A DNA stretch of 42,551 nucleotides from Gammaproteobacteria bacterium (GTDB lineage Bacteria > Pseudomonadota > Gammaproteobacteria > HTCC5015), in assembly GCA_016928055.1 (NCBI GenBank), contig JAFGLM010000047.1:1-42551 (forward strand). Reading direction: 5' to 3'. Position 1 is the stretch's first letter; each line of letters begins with the position of its first letter. Under the pieces are notes generated by a model that was not told the DNA's origin, ran no database searches, and saw only the letters and a list, made by a program, of their open reading frames with translations. The position numbers and the translations under genes were made by a program. Positions 9,162-18,941 of this stretch are shown piece by piece.

Positions 9162-9172
9162 TTAATATCATC

Positions 9173-12100
9173 CTAACGAAAATCACGCGAAGCATTATTC
9201 AATTCATTCAACCAGTTTGAGTAGTCGTTTATTTTTCCTGCCACGATATGCGCGACATTCTGTTCAATCTGCAATAAACCCGCAACCAGCATGAGTCGCG
9301 TATCGAGCAACGCAACGCGCTGTGCATCGGCTACTTTTGGCCAGACAATAATATTGTTAAAACCGGTTTCATCTTCCAACGTGATAAATATGACGCCCGA
9401 AGCGGTTCCCGGCCGTTGTCGATGCGTTACCAATCCTGCCACTTTTACGATTGAACCATTACGGCGTTGTGATAATTTTCTTGCCGGTGTTACACCCAGC
9501 GCAGAAAAACGCTCGCGTAACAGGCGCATGGGATGCATTTTTGCCGAACAACCGGTTGCGACGTAATCGGCTACGAGATTTTCGGCAGCCGTTGCTTTAC
9601 TGAGCATGGGTAGCGATTCATTAAAGCGCGGTTGCCCCAATAAAGGCGTTGTTACTTCAATACCGGCAGCTTGCCAGTAGGCGCGTCGGCGATGCCCGCT
9701 CAGTGAGAGTAAAGCATCGGCTGCGGCGAGTGGTGTAAGTTCGTTGCTGCTTATATGGCAACGTTCGGCCAGATCAGTCAGATCGCTGAATGCGTTTAAC
9801 TGTCGTGCTGCAACAATACGCTCAGCACAGGATTGCTTTAGTGATTTAACCATGCGCATACCCAGACGCAGAGCAGGGCGTGAGGTATTATCTTTTTCCA
9901 ACGTGCAATCCCAATCACTGAAACAAACATCAATAGCCCGAATTTCAACACCGTGACGTTTGGCATCTTCAATGAGTTGCGCCGGCGCGTAAAATCCTAA
10001 CGGCTGACTGTTGAGTAATGCACAACAAAAAGCAGCCGGTTCATGACATTTTAGCCAGGCTGAAATATAAGCAAGCAAAGCAAAGCTGGCAGCGTGACTT
10101 TCAGGAAATCCATAATCACCAAAGCCGAGTATTTGCCGGAAGATCTGATCGGCAAACGTTTCGCTGTATCCGTTGCGTAATAAACCGCTTTTTAGTTTTT
10201 CTTCAAACGGTTCCATTCCGCCTTTGCGTTTCCACGCCGCCATCGCTCGACGTAACTGATCGGCTTCACCCGCGGTAAAGCCGGCTGCAACAATCGCGAT
10301 TTGCATGACCTGTTCCTGAAAAATCGGCACACCCAATGTGCGTTGCAAAACGTTTTTCAGTTCCGGGCTGGGATACTCAACCTGTTCCGGATCAGCACGG
10401 CGTTGCAAATAAGGATGCACCATATCACCCTGAATCGGCCCCGGCCGTACAATGGCAACCTGTATCACCAGATCATAATAATTACGCGGTTTTAAGCGTG
10501 GCAACATACTCATTTGTGCGCGTGATTCAATTTGAAAAGTACCCACCGTATCTGCAGCTTGAATCATTTTGTAAGTGGCTGCATCTTCCACGGGTATACT
10601 GTCCAGTGACCAATGTCGTTCGCTATAGTTTTTAATTAAGCCAAAGGCCTTGCGGATCGCCGTCAACATGCCCAACGCCAGAACATCAACCTTAATCAGT
10701 CCTAATGCTTCCAGATCATTTTTATCCCATTGAATAACAGTACGCTCTGGCATGCGCGCATTTTCAATCGGCACTAATGCACTTAAATTGTCACGGGCTA
10801 TCACAAAACCACCGGTGTGTTGCGACAGGTGGCGTGGAAAACCCAGAATCTGCCTGCTCAATGTCAGCAGTTGTTTGATTTTGTGATTGTTGGCATCAAA
10901 ACCTGCAGCCACAACGCGATCTTTAAATTCCTCCTTTGAAACCCAAAAATGCAATTGTTGACTAATGCGTTCAATCTGATCCAGCCTGAGCCCCAGTGCT
11001 TTACCCACATCGCGCACTGCACTGCGCAATCGATAAGTCACAACGGTAGCGGCTATGGCGGTACGATGGCGTCCATACTTGGTATAAAGATACTGAATGA
11101 CTTCTTCACGACGTTCGTGTTCAAAATCAACATCGATATCCGGTGGTTCCTGCCGTTCACGTGAGATAAAGCGTTCAAATAATAATTGCATCTGCGCCGG
11201 ATCAACCGCCGTAATACCCAGACAATAACAAACAGCTGAATTGGCGGCTGAACCGCGACCCTGACACAAAATATTCTGACTGCGCGCATATTCCACAACA
11301 TCGTAGATGGTTAAAAAATAAGGTTCGTAACTGAGTTCACTGATAAGCTTGAGTTCATATTCCAGTTGTAGCTTAACCCTTGCGGCAATACCTTTTGGCC
11401 AATATTTATTGGCTCCACGATAAGTCAGCTCGCGTAACCAACTGACCGGCGTATGCTCAGGCGGTACAATTTCATCCGGATATTCATAATGCAATTCATC
11501 CAGAGAAAAAGAACAGCGATCGGCAATGCAGACTGTCTGCTTCAATAATTCAGGCGGATAAAGTCCGGCTAATATATTGCGCTGACGTAAATGCCGTTCG
11601 CCGTTTGGATACAGGGCATGCGCAACTTCGTGGATGGGTTGATTGAAACGAATAGCTGTTAAGGTATCCTGCAAAGCACGCCGACTGCGGCAATGCATGT
11701 GTACATCACCGCTGGCGGCCAGCGGCATACCCGTTTGTCTGGATAAGCTCTGTAACCATTTTAAACGTTCGAAATCACGACCATTTAAATGATGTTCAAA
11801 CGCAATCCAGCAGGCATCAGGGAATAACTCTTTTAAAAAATATCCCGTTGCTACATCTTTCGATTGCGGCGCCCATAATGCCAAACAGCCTTGCGCGCCA
11901 TGGCTTTCAAGATCATGGATTGAAAACTCATAAGCACCTTTTTCAGTTCGGTTGCGCGCGAAAGTAATCAGTTGACTTAATTTTCCGTAACTACTGCGAT
12001 CGCTTGCCAGTAATATTAATTTACTGCTGTCATCCAGAATGAATTCACTGCCGATAATCAGTTTTAAATCAACCGATTTTGCCATCTGATGTGCACGCAC

Positions 12101-12271
12101 CACCCCTGCCACAGAACATTCATCGGTTATCGCCAGCGCGGTATAGCCCAATAACTTTGCCTGTTGTACCAGTTCTTCCGGATGTGAAGCACCGCGCAGG
12201 AAACTGAAGTTACTCAGGCAATGTAGTTCAGCGTATTCAGGTAGAGATGATTGTTTATCCAAACAATCCAT
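9173..12271 (-). CDS. dnaE2: Error-prone DNA polymerase DnaE2
   Basis: Polymerase of the SOS mutasome, a C-family alpha subunit that extends past lesions together with ImuA and ImuB. It is about 1032 residues from the ATG at 12271, the usual DnaE2 size. It opens with a PHP domain (YAELHCLSNFSFLRGASHPEEL). The polymerase core contains GRGSAANS (about 338-345) and the catalytic PPDIDVDFEHER (about 376). The C-terminal OB-fold is visible (VKVAGLVTHRQRP, FITLEDETG). The frame runs open to a GTG at 12355, but the conserved start is at 12271, overlapping the imuB stop by 17 nt, which suggests translational coupling. It is transcribed with imuA and imuB from an SOS-box promoter. Confidence 0.95.
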   Translation of the reverse strand: MDCLDKQSSLPEYAELHCLSNFSFLRGASHPEELVQQAKLLGYTALAITDECSVAGVVRAHQMAKSVDLKLIIGSEFILDDSSKLILLASDRSSYGKLSQLITFARNRTEKGAYEFSIHDLESHGAQGCLALWAPQSKDVATGYFLKELFPDACWIAFEHHLNGRDFERLKWLQSLSRQTGMPLAASGDVHMHCRSRRALQDTLTAIRFNQPIHEVAHALYPNGERHLRQRNILAGLYPPELLKQTVCIADRCSFSLDELHYEYPDEIVPPEHTPVSWLRELTYRGANKYWPKGIAARVKLQLEYELKLISELSYEPYFLTIYDVVEYARSQNILCQGRGSAANSAVCYCLGITAVDPAQMQLLFERFISRERQEPPDIDVDFEHERREEVIQYLYTKYGRHRTAIAATVVTYRLRSAVRDVGKALGLRLDQIERISQQLHFWVSKEEFKDRVVAAGFDANNHKIKQLLTLSRQILGFPRHLSQHTGGFVIARDNLSALVPIENARMPERTVIQWDKNDLEALGLIKVDVLALGMLTAIRKAFGLIKNYSERHWSLDSIPVEDAATYKMIQAADTVGTFQIESRAQMSMLPRLKPRNYYDLVIQVAIVRPGPIQGDMVHPYLQRRADPEQVEYPSPELKNVLQRTLGVPIFQEQVMQIAIVAAGFTAGEADQLRRAMAAWKRKGGMEPFEEKLKSGLLRNGYSETFADQIFRQILGFGDYGFPESHAASFALLAYISAWLKCHEPAAFCCALLNSQPLGFYAPAQLIEDAKRHGVEIRAIDVCFSDWDCTLEKDNTSRPALRLGMRMVKSLKQSCAERIVAARQLNAFSDLTDLAERCHISSNELTPLAAADALLSLSGHRRRAYWQAAGIEVTTPLLGQPRFNESLPMLSKATAAENLVADYVATGCSAKMHPMRLLRERFSALGVTPARKLSQRRNGSIVKVAGLVTHRQRPGTASGVIFITLEDETGFNNIIVWPKVADAQRVALLDTRLMLVAGLLQIEQNVAHIVAGKINDYSNWLNELNNASRDFR

Positions 12272-13772
12272 GCAAAAACCATTGTCCGGAACGGCAATCC
12301 TGAAATACCCAATACCTCGCCGAGCCTTGTGCATGCTGGGTACAATAATAATCACGACGTATATCAGCCCCGGCCCACCAGCCTTGTTCGATGCGTTCGG
12401 CGCCGTTCTCAGGTTTTAAATTTTTACTGAATTGCCGGATATCCAGTGGTTGCGGTGTTTCCAGCAACCAGAATGGCCAGCCGGAGTGACGGAGTTTTGC
12501 GCCAGCGTTATTACTGAATCGATACGCGTATTCAGGGCGTGGATCATCACAGGTTGATAATTGCCGGATGATCTGTTGTCCAAGCCGAGCTTGCAAAATA
12601 TCCATCAGTTGCTGCCAGTCCTGTTGATTATTGTTGTGAACAGCAAACAGTTCCATATTTGCGGCCGGCAACACGTGTATTTCATCAGCACGCAAACAAA
12701 TACTGATTACCGGTTGCTTGAGCTCATAATTTTGCAAACGCTCATGGAATAATTGCTTTAAATGTGCATCGTTACGCTGGTAATGGCTGCTGCTGATTCT
12801 TAAGTTACTGATACTCTGGTCGATGTGTTCCAAACGTAATACGACGTATTGGATGGCGGCACAACGAATCTGCAAATACTGTTGCAATCCTTGCAGCAAA
12901 CGTTCGACTACTTTTTCAATCAGTCCACAGGTTGCGACAGGATCATCAAAATGCCATTCGCTGCTAAAAGGTTCGGGTGGATGATAGTATTGCAATAATT
13001 CCGGCAGCTCACCCAGAGCTTGCTGTAAAACCCTAAGTGGTCGAAGACCAAAGCGACGATTGACATCTTTGTGTGGCAAGCGCATATAATCGCCCAGCGT
13101 TTGAATACCGCAGTTCTGAAATTGCCTGGTAGTTTTAGTTTTACCTGTGATTAAACTAATCGGCAATGTTCGTAAAACTGTTTTCAATGCCCGCAAATCT
13201 GTTATTCGTGCTGTCGTTTGCCCGGACAAAGCCAGCCAGGTTGCCGCGCACGCAGTGGGGGCAACCGACAAAATAGTTTGCAGTTTTAATTTCTCTATCG
13301 ATTGCTGCAAGCCTTGTTGCAATGCATCAAGGCCGCCAAATAATTTTAAACTGTTGCAAATTTCCAGCACGATGGTATCGCTTGCATAAAGTGATACGCT
13401 ATCGGAAAAACTGTAGGCTATTGCCGCAACCTCGTTTAACAATCGGTACTCAGTTGATGAATCGCGTTCATATATATGCAATCCATTGCACAGCGACAGC
13501 GCGGCACTGAGCATCATACCGTTTGTAATAGACAATCTTTCGGCTGCTTGATTAGTGGAGATAATCAACGAACGACCGGCCTGCGTTTCAATCACAACAG
13601 CGGCTTCTTCGGTTTCAACTACAGCATGTAGCGCCAGCCGTGGTAAATAAACAGCCATCCATAATGTGGTTGCCGGTGTTGTTTGTGCCGCACTTACCTG
13701 GTGCAATAATTTTAAACGACGCTTACCCGAATCAGCAGCACGCAACCCGAATGCTTGAAATAAATCAGCCAT
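12255..13772 (-). CDS. imuB: ImuB, Y-family polymerase-like protein of the SOS mutasome
   Basis: A 505-residue protein of the ImuB group: Y-family polymerase fold without catalytic competence, acting as hub between the beta clamp, ImuA and DnaE2. The N-terminal LWMAVYLPRLALHAV replaces the metal-binding start of active Y polymerases, and SVSLYASDTIVLEICNS stands where the SIDE motif would be, so the acidic triad is absent as expected. The C-terminus ends FLHGLFG, typical of ImuB. It carries about 35 residues before the usual start; the ATG at 13772 overlaps the imuA stop by 8 nt, which supports it. Confidence 0.93.
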   Translation of the reverse strand: MADLFQAFGLRAADSGKRRLKLLHQVSAAQTTPATTLWMAVYLPRLALHAVVETEEAAVVIETQAGRSLIISTNQAAERLSITNGMMLSAALSLCNGLHIYERDSSTEYRLLNEVAAIAYSFSDSVSLYASDTIVLEICNSLKLFGGLDALQQGLQQSIEKLKLQTILSVAPTACAATWLALSGQTTARITDLRALKTVLRTLPISLITGKTKTTRQFQNCGIQTLGDYMRLPHKDVNRRFGLRPLRVLQQALGELPELLQYYHPPEPFSSEWHFDDPVATCGLIEKVVERLLQGLQQYLQIRCAAIQYVVLRLEHIDQSISNLRISSSHYQRNDAHLKQLFHERLQNYELKQPVISICLRADEIHVLPAANMELFAVHNNNQQDWQQLMDILQARLGQQIIRQLSTCDDPRPEYAYRFSNNAGAKLRHSGWPFWLLETPQPLDIRQFSKNLKPENGAERIEQGWWAGADIRRDYYCTQHAQGSARYWVFQDCRSGQWFLHGLFG

Positions 13773-14400
13773 CCTGGAAGTTCAATGTCAGTGATTGTGG
13801 CTGTAACTGGCCGGGGGCCTTCAATAAATCCAGCGCCAGACCCTGGCTATGCGATTGCAGGCGTAATCGTATATTGGCCCAGTGGCTCTTGCCGTAACCA
13901 CCGGGCATTTCAGGACGGTACAACAGCAGCACGGTATTGCCTTCACGCGCCGCCATTTGCAGCCGTCGCAATACATGGCCGGGCGTCGTTGCATCCACCC
14001 ACAGCAGCAACAGACCGCAGGCCGGATTACGCAGTGCTTTATCGGCGGCCCAAAGCGCCTGTTGACTGTGTTTGGTTTTAATCAGCAGCAGATACTGCAG
14101 ATCAATCCGGGCATGTTCCAATGCGGGCGCAAACGGTAAATAGGGTGGGGCAATCAGGACAGCGTAACGACCTGTACAGGTCACCGCACGCAGGGCAGGA
14201 GCGGCCAGCCGCAGCTCACCAATCCCGGTGGCAGGCACCAGCAGTTCCACCATGGCGCCCAGCGGCCAGCCACCATCGGGCAGGATCTGGTCCAGCGTAT
14301 AAAAACCGGTTGGCAGTGCTTGTGAAACACTGCCAACCGTTGAGTTACCCCGCCAGAGCCGGGGTGTGGCCGTAATTAAATAGTCCAGTGCTTCATTCAT
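13765..14400 (-). CDS. imuA: ImuA, SulA/RecA-like protein of the translesion cassette
   Basis: First gene of imuA-imuB-dnaE2, 211 residues from the ATG at 14400 (an in-frame TTG at 14418 would add six). It has a RecA-like core: LPTGFYTLDQILPDGGWPLG early on, and hydrophobic strands LLLLWVD and TVLLLYRP, with no clear Walker A lysine. ImuA is needed for DnaE2-dependent damage-induced mutagenesis. Its 3' end overlaps imuB by 8 nt. A LexA-type box lies 58 nt upstream of the start. Confidence 0.9.
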   Translation of the reverse strand: MNEALDYLITATPRLWRGNSTVGSVSQALPTGFYTLDQILPDGGWPLGAMVELLVPATGIGELRLAAPALRAVTCTGRYAVLIAPPYLPFAPALEHARIDLQYLLLIKTKHSQQALWAADKALRNPACGLLLLWVDATTPGHVLRRLQMAAREGNTVLLLYRPEMPGGYGKSHWANIRLRLQSHSQGLALDLLKAPGQLQPQSLTLNFQDG

Positions 14401-14458
14401 AAATCTTTTAAAAATCAATGTATTAACTAAAAATGATGGATGCGGTCAACCATGTTTT

Positions 14459-14474
14459 ATGTATAGATATACAG
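14459..14474 (-). promoter_or_regulatory. LexA (SOS) box of imuA-imuB-dnaE2
   Basis: On the minus strand the sequence is CTGTATATCTATACAT, with flanks TA and AA. It matches the gammaproteobacterial LexA consensus CTGT-N8-ACAG except for one base in the second half site and has the AT-rich alternating core. It is correctly placed in front of the cassette known to be SOS-induced in other bacteria. Confidence 0.8.
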
Positions 14475-14595
14475 TATTCTTAAAAATGGCGAGTTGCAAG
14501 TTTGATTTTTCAACCAGGCAGATCAGAGTAGGGGCATCGACGCTGTAATTCTGGTACTGTATTGACGTCTGCAAAAGGCGAATGGAGACCGTTTA

Positions 14596-15156
14596 ATGCG
14601 TTTAGTCATCGGGATATCGGGGGCCAGTGGTGTGATATACGGCATCCGTTTACTGGAAATATTGCAAGCCGAAAAAACCATTGAGACACATTTGGTGCTG
14701 ACCTCGACTGCGAAAATGAATATTCCAATCGAGACCAACTGGCAGCTTAAGGAAGTCGAAAAACTGGCGGACGTAGTCCATAACATCAATCATGTTTCTG
14801 CCAGCATCGCCAGCGGTTCTTTTAAAACGGACGGTATGATTGTCGCACCTTGTTCCATGAAAACCTTGTCAGCAATTGTTCATTCTTATGCTGATAATTT
14901 GTTAGTCAGGGCAACTGACGTCACTTTGAAAGAGAACAGAAAACTTGTCGTTATGCCGCGTGAAGCACCATTACACACCGGGCATTGCCGTTTGTTATAT
15001 GAGGCTTCACAAATGGGTGTGCTGATAATGCCACCCATGCCCGCTTTTTATAACAAGCCTCAAACGATTGATGAACTTATTGATAGCTCTATCGGCAGGG
15101 TACTGGATCTTTTTGCTATCGATGTGGGATTGGTTAAACGCTGGAAGGGTAGTTAA
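14596..15156 (+). CDS. ubiX: UbiX/Pad1-family flavin prenyltransferase
   Basis: Joins a dimethylallyl group to FMN to make prenylated FMN, the cofactor of UbiD-type decarboxylases. The 186-residue length is typical. Motifs: ISGASGVIYGIRLL (9-22, flavin-binding), SFKTDGMIVAPCSMKTLSAI, VVMPREAP and a C-terminal GRVLDLFAIDVGL. The REAPLHTGH stretch resembles the Pad1/VdcB-type subunits of hydroxyarylic acid decarboxylases more than the ubiquinone-pathway copy of E. coli, so either role is possible; no ubiD is in the window. The start ATG has GGAG 12 bases upstream. Confidence 0.9.
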   Translation: MRLVIGISGASGVIYGIRLLEILQAEKTIETHLVLTSTAKMNIPIETNWQLKEVEKLADVVHNINHVSASIASGSFKTDGMIVAPCSMKTLSAIVHSYADNLLVRATDVTLKENRKLVVMPREAPLHTGHCRLLYEASQMGVLIMPPMPAFYNKPQTIDELIDSSIGRVLDLFAIDVGLVKRWKGS

Positions 15157-15403
15157 TCAAATACAACAAAGATTATAAAAACATAGTAAACCACTCTGGT
15201 TTTCTAAAAACCTCAAAACTTCGTGACTTTATCACAAAAAATGTTACATTTTCTTGCGCTGCGGAAGATCCCTATTGTGGCGTAGATGCGATTTCTGGAT
15301 GATGGAACACTGACCGCGTACGGAAAGAGCGTCGCTTGATGCTCAAGCTCGGCTGGCATAAATTTCCCTCTTTTAATCTACTAATTGATTTAGGTCAAGA
15401 AAA
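15157..15403 (+). other. pckG leader region
   Basis: These 247 bases lie between ubiX and pckG. A weak hairpin AACCA-CTC-TGGTT followed by T-rich sequence near 15189-15204 could end ubiX transcription. The remainder is presumably the pckG promoter and leader. I recognise no defined operator or riboswitch in it. Confidence 0.35.
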
Positions 15404-17209
15404 ATGATGATGAGCGATACTCCAACACGTAACCACAAATTAATTGCCTGGGTGAACGAAGCCGTCAAGCTTTGTAAACCCGACGCAGTACATTGGTGCA
15501 CCGGATCTCAGGAAGAAAACGACAAGCTTTGCAAATTACTGGTTGAGAATGGAACGTTCATCAAATTAAACGAAAAGAAACGACCTAACTCCTATCTCTG
15601 TCGCTCTGATCCGGGCGATGTCGCCCGTGTGGAAGACCGGACTTTTATCTGCAGCAGCCATCGTGATGATGCCGGCCCCACTAACAACTGGGTTGATCCG
15701 GCGGAAATGAAGGACAAGCTGAAAAAAATGTTTGCCGGTTGCATGCGTGGACGCGTGATGTACGTGATCCCGTTCAGTATGGGACCGCTGGGATCCAATA
15801 TTGCCCGCATCGGCGTAGAAATCACCGATTCCCTTTATGTTGTTGTCAATATGCGCATCATGACGCGCATCGGCGAAGGTGTCCTAAAGGTATTAGGCGA
15901 CGAAGGCAACTTTATTCCCTGTATGCACTCCGTGGGTATGCCTTTGCCTTCAGGCGGTCAGGATGTCACCTGGCCATGTAATCTGGATAATCGCTATATC
16001 GTGCATTTCCCCGAAGAACGGGAAATCTGGTCCTATGGTAGCGGCTATGGTGGCAACGCCTTGCTGGGCAAAAAATGCCTGGCACTGCGCATCGCATCCG
16101 TTATGGCTAAAGATGAGGGCTGGTTAGCTGAGCATATGTTGATACTGGGTTTGGAATCGCCTGAGGGTGAGAAAACCTATATTGCGGCGGCATTCCCCAG
16201 TGCCTGTGGCAAGACGAATCTGGCCATGATTATCCCTCCGGAAGGCTTTAATGGCTGGAAAGTCTGGACTGTTGGTGATGATATCGCCTGGATCAAGCCG
16301 GGTGAAGACGGCAAGCTCCATGCAATCAATCCCGAAGCCGGCTATTTTGGTGTTGCACCCGGTACTTCCGACAAGACCAACCCAATGGCGATGCGATCTG
16401 TTGAACGCAATGCCATCTTTACCAATGTCGCCCTGACAGATGATGGTGACGTCTGGTGGGAAGATATGACAGAAGTGCTGCCTGATCACCTGATTGACTG
16501 GAAAGGCCAGGACTGGACACCGGGGTGCGGGAGAAAGGCCGCTCACCCTAACGCACGATTTACCGCTCCTGCGCATCAATGCCCCTGCATAGATCCAGCC
16601 TGGGAGGATCCCAAAGGGGTACCCATTGATGCCTTCATATACGGTGGTCGCTTAAGTACAACCTTCCCTCTGGTTATCGAAGCCTTTGATTGGGATAACG
16701 GAGTATACATGGCCGCCACTATGGGTTCGGAAGCCACCGCTGCTGCTGATGGCCAGGCGGCTGTCCGGCGTGATCCGATGGCAATGTTGCCATTCTGTGG
16801 CTATAACATGGGCGATTACTGGGCACACTGGTTAAGTCTGGGCAAAAACCTCAAGGTCCAGCCGAAAATGTTTCGGGTTAACTGGTTCAGGAAAGATAAA
16901 GATGGACATTATATCTGGCCGGGTTTTGGTGAAAACATGCGGGTCTTGAAATGGGTATTGGATCGTGTGCACGGTCGAATTGACGCGATTGAAAGTCCTT
17001 ATGGCTATTTACCGAAATTCGATGATATTTGCTGGAAGGGACTTGAAGGCCGTGATCAGGAATCATTTGCACAAATCATCACTGTGAATAACAACGAGAT
17101 TTTGCAGGAAGCACAGGCGCAAGCAGAGTTGTTCGATACATTTAAAAATCGTTTACCGAAAGGGATTGTCTTTCAACGTGATCAATTGATCAAACGACTA
17201 AGCAATTAA
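15404..17209 (+). CDS. pckG: Phosphoenolpyruvate carboxykinase (GTP)
   Basis: Interconverts oxaloacetate plus GTP with PEP, CO2 and GDP at the start of gluconeogenesis in the cytosol. At 601 residues it has the length of GTP-type enzymes (ATP types are shorter and have different motifs). Visible: the substrate-binding region [20 protein letters not shown] (118-137), hyper-reactive-Cys P-loop FPSACGKTN (264-272), [13 protein letters not shown], and [12 protein letters not shown] near 465. Three ATGs open the frame; the first follows a weak AGGTC. A strong terminator follows the gene. Confidence 0.96.
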   Translation: MMMSDTPTRNHKLIAWVNEAVKLCKPDAVHWCTGSQEENDKLCKLLVENGTFIKLNEKKRPNSYLCRSDPGDVARVEDRTFICSSHRDDAGPTNNWVDPAEMKDKLKKMFAGCMRGRVMYVIPFSMGPLGSNIARIGVEITDSLYVVVNMRIMTRIGEGVLKVLGDEGNFIPCMHSVGMPLPSGGQDVTWPCNLDNRYIVHFPEEREIWSYGSGYGGNALLGKKCLALRIASVMAKDEGWLAEHMLILGLESPEGEKTYIAAAFPSACGKTNLAMIIPPEGFNGWKVWTVGDDIAWIKPGEDGKLHAINPEAGYFGVAPGTSDKTNPMAMRSVERNAIFTNVALTDDGDVWWEDMTEVLPDHLIDWKGQDWTPGCGRKAAHPNARFTAPAHQCPCIDPAWEDPKGVPIDAFIYGGRLSTTFPLVIEAFDWDNGVYMAATMGSEATAAADGQAAVRRDPMAMLPFCGYNMGDYWAHWLSLGKNLKVQPKMFRVNWFRKDKDGHYIWPGFGENMRVLKWVLDRVHGRIDAIESPYGYLPKFDDICWKGLEGRDQESFAQIITVNNNEILQEAQAQAELFDTFKNRLPKGIVFQRDQLIKRLSN

Positions 17210-17234
17210 ATCCGGCACTAGAAAGAAAAACGCG

Positions 17235-17260
17235 AAGGCCACACCCTGTGTGGCCTTTTT
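17235..17260 (+). terminator. Rho-independent terminator of pckG
   Basis: AAGGCCACAC (17235-17244), loop CCT and GTGTGGCCTT (17248-17257) form a perfect ten-pair stem followed directly by T residues. It sits 25 bases after the pckG stop and just before the convergent phosphatase stop. Confidence 0.92.
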
Positions 17261-17261
17261 G

Positions 17262-18071
17262 TTATTTCAACCTGAACAATATAAAACTCAAATCATCCGG
17301 ATGACCGGTTTCATCATCCATTTTCAATTTGCATTGTTGTTGCAATTTGCAGGCTGACTTAACCAGTGGTCCAACTCGAACGTTTTCAATGATGGTATCG
17401 ATATAAACATTGTCAGTCAGGCCATCACTACACATCACCAAAGTATCCCTTGGCGCCAGCTCCAGCCAGGAACCAACCGTCATATGCAAATCAGTTGCGC
17501 CGATGATATTCGAAACAAAATGCCGATTCTCATCCTCGCGGACTTCCGCTTCCTCCATTACGCCAGCCTCCAGTGCGTAGCCGGTAGGAGATTGTGCGAT
17601 GCTTTGGAACTTGAGTTTACCGCGCTGACCTGTGACCAGGATTGTGGAATCGCCGATATAGTAGGGTCTTACTTGATTACCCTGCACCTCGACGACCAGT
17701 AATGTGGTTGCGGCACCCAGGCCTTCCGATAAAAGCGTCGCATTACAGTGCTCGATTGCATCCAGTACAGGTTCGCGCAAATTTGAAACATCGGCAATCT
17801 CAAGCTGACTTATCTTAGACATGGTTTCGACCGCCAATGCCGAGGCGTCCTGTCCGCCGCGATGCCCACCAACCCCATCCGACAATACCAACAATCCGGA
17901 ATGATGACTGAGCTGAATCAATGCACAAGCATCTTCATTTTCCCCATCATTTTTCAAGGGCGATTGCAGTGAAAAAACAGCCACATTACCGGACACGAAC
18001 CCACCCACCTCGGCGGATTGCATGTGTTCACGAACAAATAATCGTGTTGAGTTGAATTGATTATTAGCCAT
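17262..18071 (-). CDS. PP2C-family serine/threonine protein phosphatase
   Basis: A metal-dependent phosphatase of 269 residues, soluble, removing phosphate from Ser/Thr proteins. All core PP2C motifs are visible: NEDA (45-48), SDGVGGHRGG (64-73), GAATT, IGDS (139-142), SDGLTDN (215-221) and HPDDLSFILF near the end. The start used is the ATG at 18071, two bases after the kinase stop; a TTG at 18077 would overlap the kinase instead. The tight arrangement with the upstream kinase suggests the two act on the same targets in opposite directions. Type VI secretion systems carry similar pairs, but no such genes are present here. Confidence 0.9.
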   Translation of the reverse strand: MANNQFNSTRLFVREHMQSAEVGGFVSGNVAVFSLQSPLKNDGENEDACALIQLSHHSGLLVLSDGVGGHRGGQDASALAVETMSKISQLEIADVSNLREPVLDAIEHCNATLLSEGLGAATTLLVVEVQGNQVRPYYIGDSTILVTGQRGKLKFQSIAQSPTGYALEAGVMEEAEVREDENRHFVSNIIGATDLHMTVGSWLELAPRDTLVMCSDGLTDNVYIDTIIENVRVGPLVKSACKLQQQCKLKMDDETGHPDDLSFILFRLK

Positions 18072-18073
18072 AC

Positions 18074-18805
18074 TCAATTCCAGCTAAAGGATTCGAGATA
18101 CGCACGCAGTGCGCTGGCATTACGAAATTTCTTCAGGATCAGGGAACGTTTCAAACCACAACAGATAGACTTGATGACGGCCGGATGTTTTGCATAGGTT
18201 CTTTGACCGCCAAGCACTTCATGAAATATCCGTATCATTTTGACGGTATCTTCTTCAATGTTTTCTTTGGCGGTGCCATACCAATGAAACATGTCCAGCA
18301 ACTTCAAGTCGAAATTCAATCCAACTCGCTGGACAATGACATTGCTGCTGTGCAAATCACCGTGGTATTCCTTAAGTTGATGAAGCTCTTCCATACCTTT
18401 CGCCAGGGCGTATAGAAAATGTACTGCCGGGAAAGGTGCCAGGCGTTTACCGGGTTGCTGCTGAATGTAACTGCTAAGAGGAATACCTTCTATATACTCA
18501 GATATCAATGCTGTTATCGGCTGGCGACTGAATGTGAGGGTTTCAGCAGAACTGTACTGAATCATCATGGAGCAGGGTTGCAGCCGATGCAGTTTACGGG
18601 CGTAGAAAATAGATGTTTTGTCATTGACATTGCGCTGCGGGTAAAACAACTTGGCAGCACGCGTAATATCGGTGCGAACCTCACGGATTTTATAGACTTC
18701 ACCCTCCCAGCCTCGACCCAGCAAACCGATAACTTCATATTTGCCGGCGATAATCCTGCCGGGAACCAGCTTGAACTGGTCAATTTTCTTTGGTTTGGTT
18801 TTCAT
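18074..18805 (-). CDS. Serine/threonine protein kinase, short and cytosolic
   Basis: A 243-residue kinase domain with almost nothing else. Visible: glycine loop LLGRGWEGEVYK (28-39), catalytic Lys52 (AAKLF), hinge ISEYIEGIPL, catalytic loop HGDLHSSNVI (148-157) and the metal-binding DFG present as DMF (171-173). The C-lobe is short and no APE motif is seen. There is no transmembrane helix or sensor domain. The gene lies 2 bases upstream of the PP2C gene, a two-gene operon by spacing. The catalytic residues suggest an active kinase, and the compact C-lobe resembles atypical bacterial kinases. Confidence 0.85.
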   Translation of the reverse strand: MKTKPKKIDQFKLVPGRIIAGKYEVIGLLGRGWEGEVYKIREVRTDITRAAKLFYPQRNVNDKTSIFYARKLHRLQPCSMMIQYSSAETLTFSRQPITALISEYIEGIPLSSYIQQQPGKRLAPFPAVHFLYALAKGMEELHQLKEYHGDLHSSNVIVQRVGLNFDLKLLDMFHWYGTAKENIEEDTVKMIRIFHEVLGGQRTYAKHPAVIKSICCGLKRSLILKKFRNASALRAYLESFSWN

Positions 18806-18941
18806 CCCGCTATTTCAACAGCGAAAGTAAACGACTGCAACCTAAAATTTAAACGTATTTTTCGCTTTTTAAATACGTGCCCGATCGCAGCGACGATACG
18901 ATATACTCTTACGCTTGCCGCTTAAGCAATAAAACTCAGCC

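Noticed and set aside
12271..12355. GTG start for dnaE2 at 12355
   Set aside because: The added 28 residues overlap imuB in another frame and show no similarity to DnaE2 N-termini.
16124..16579. Long minus-strand frame inside pckG
   Set aside because: Shadow of a highly conserved coding region; no ribosome site or recognisable protein features.
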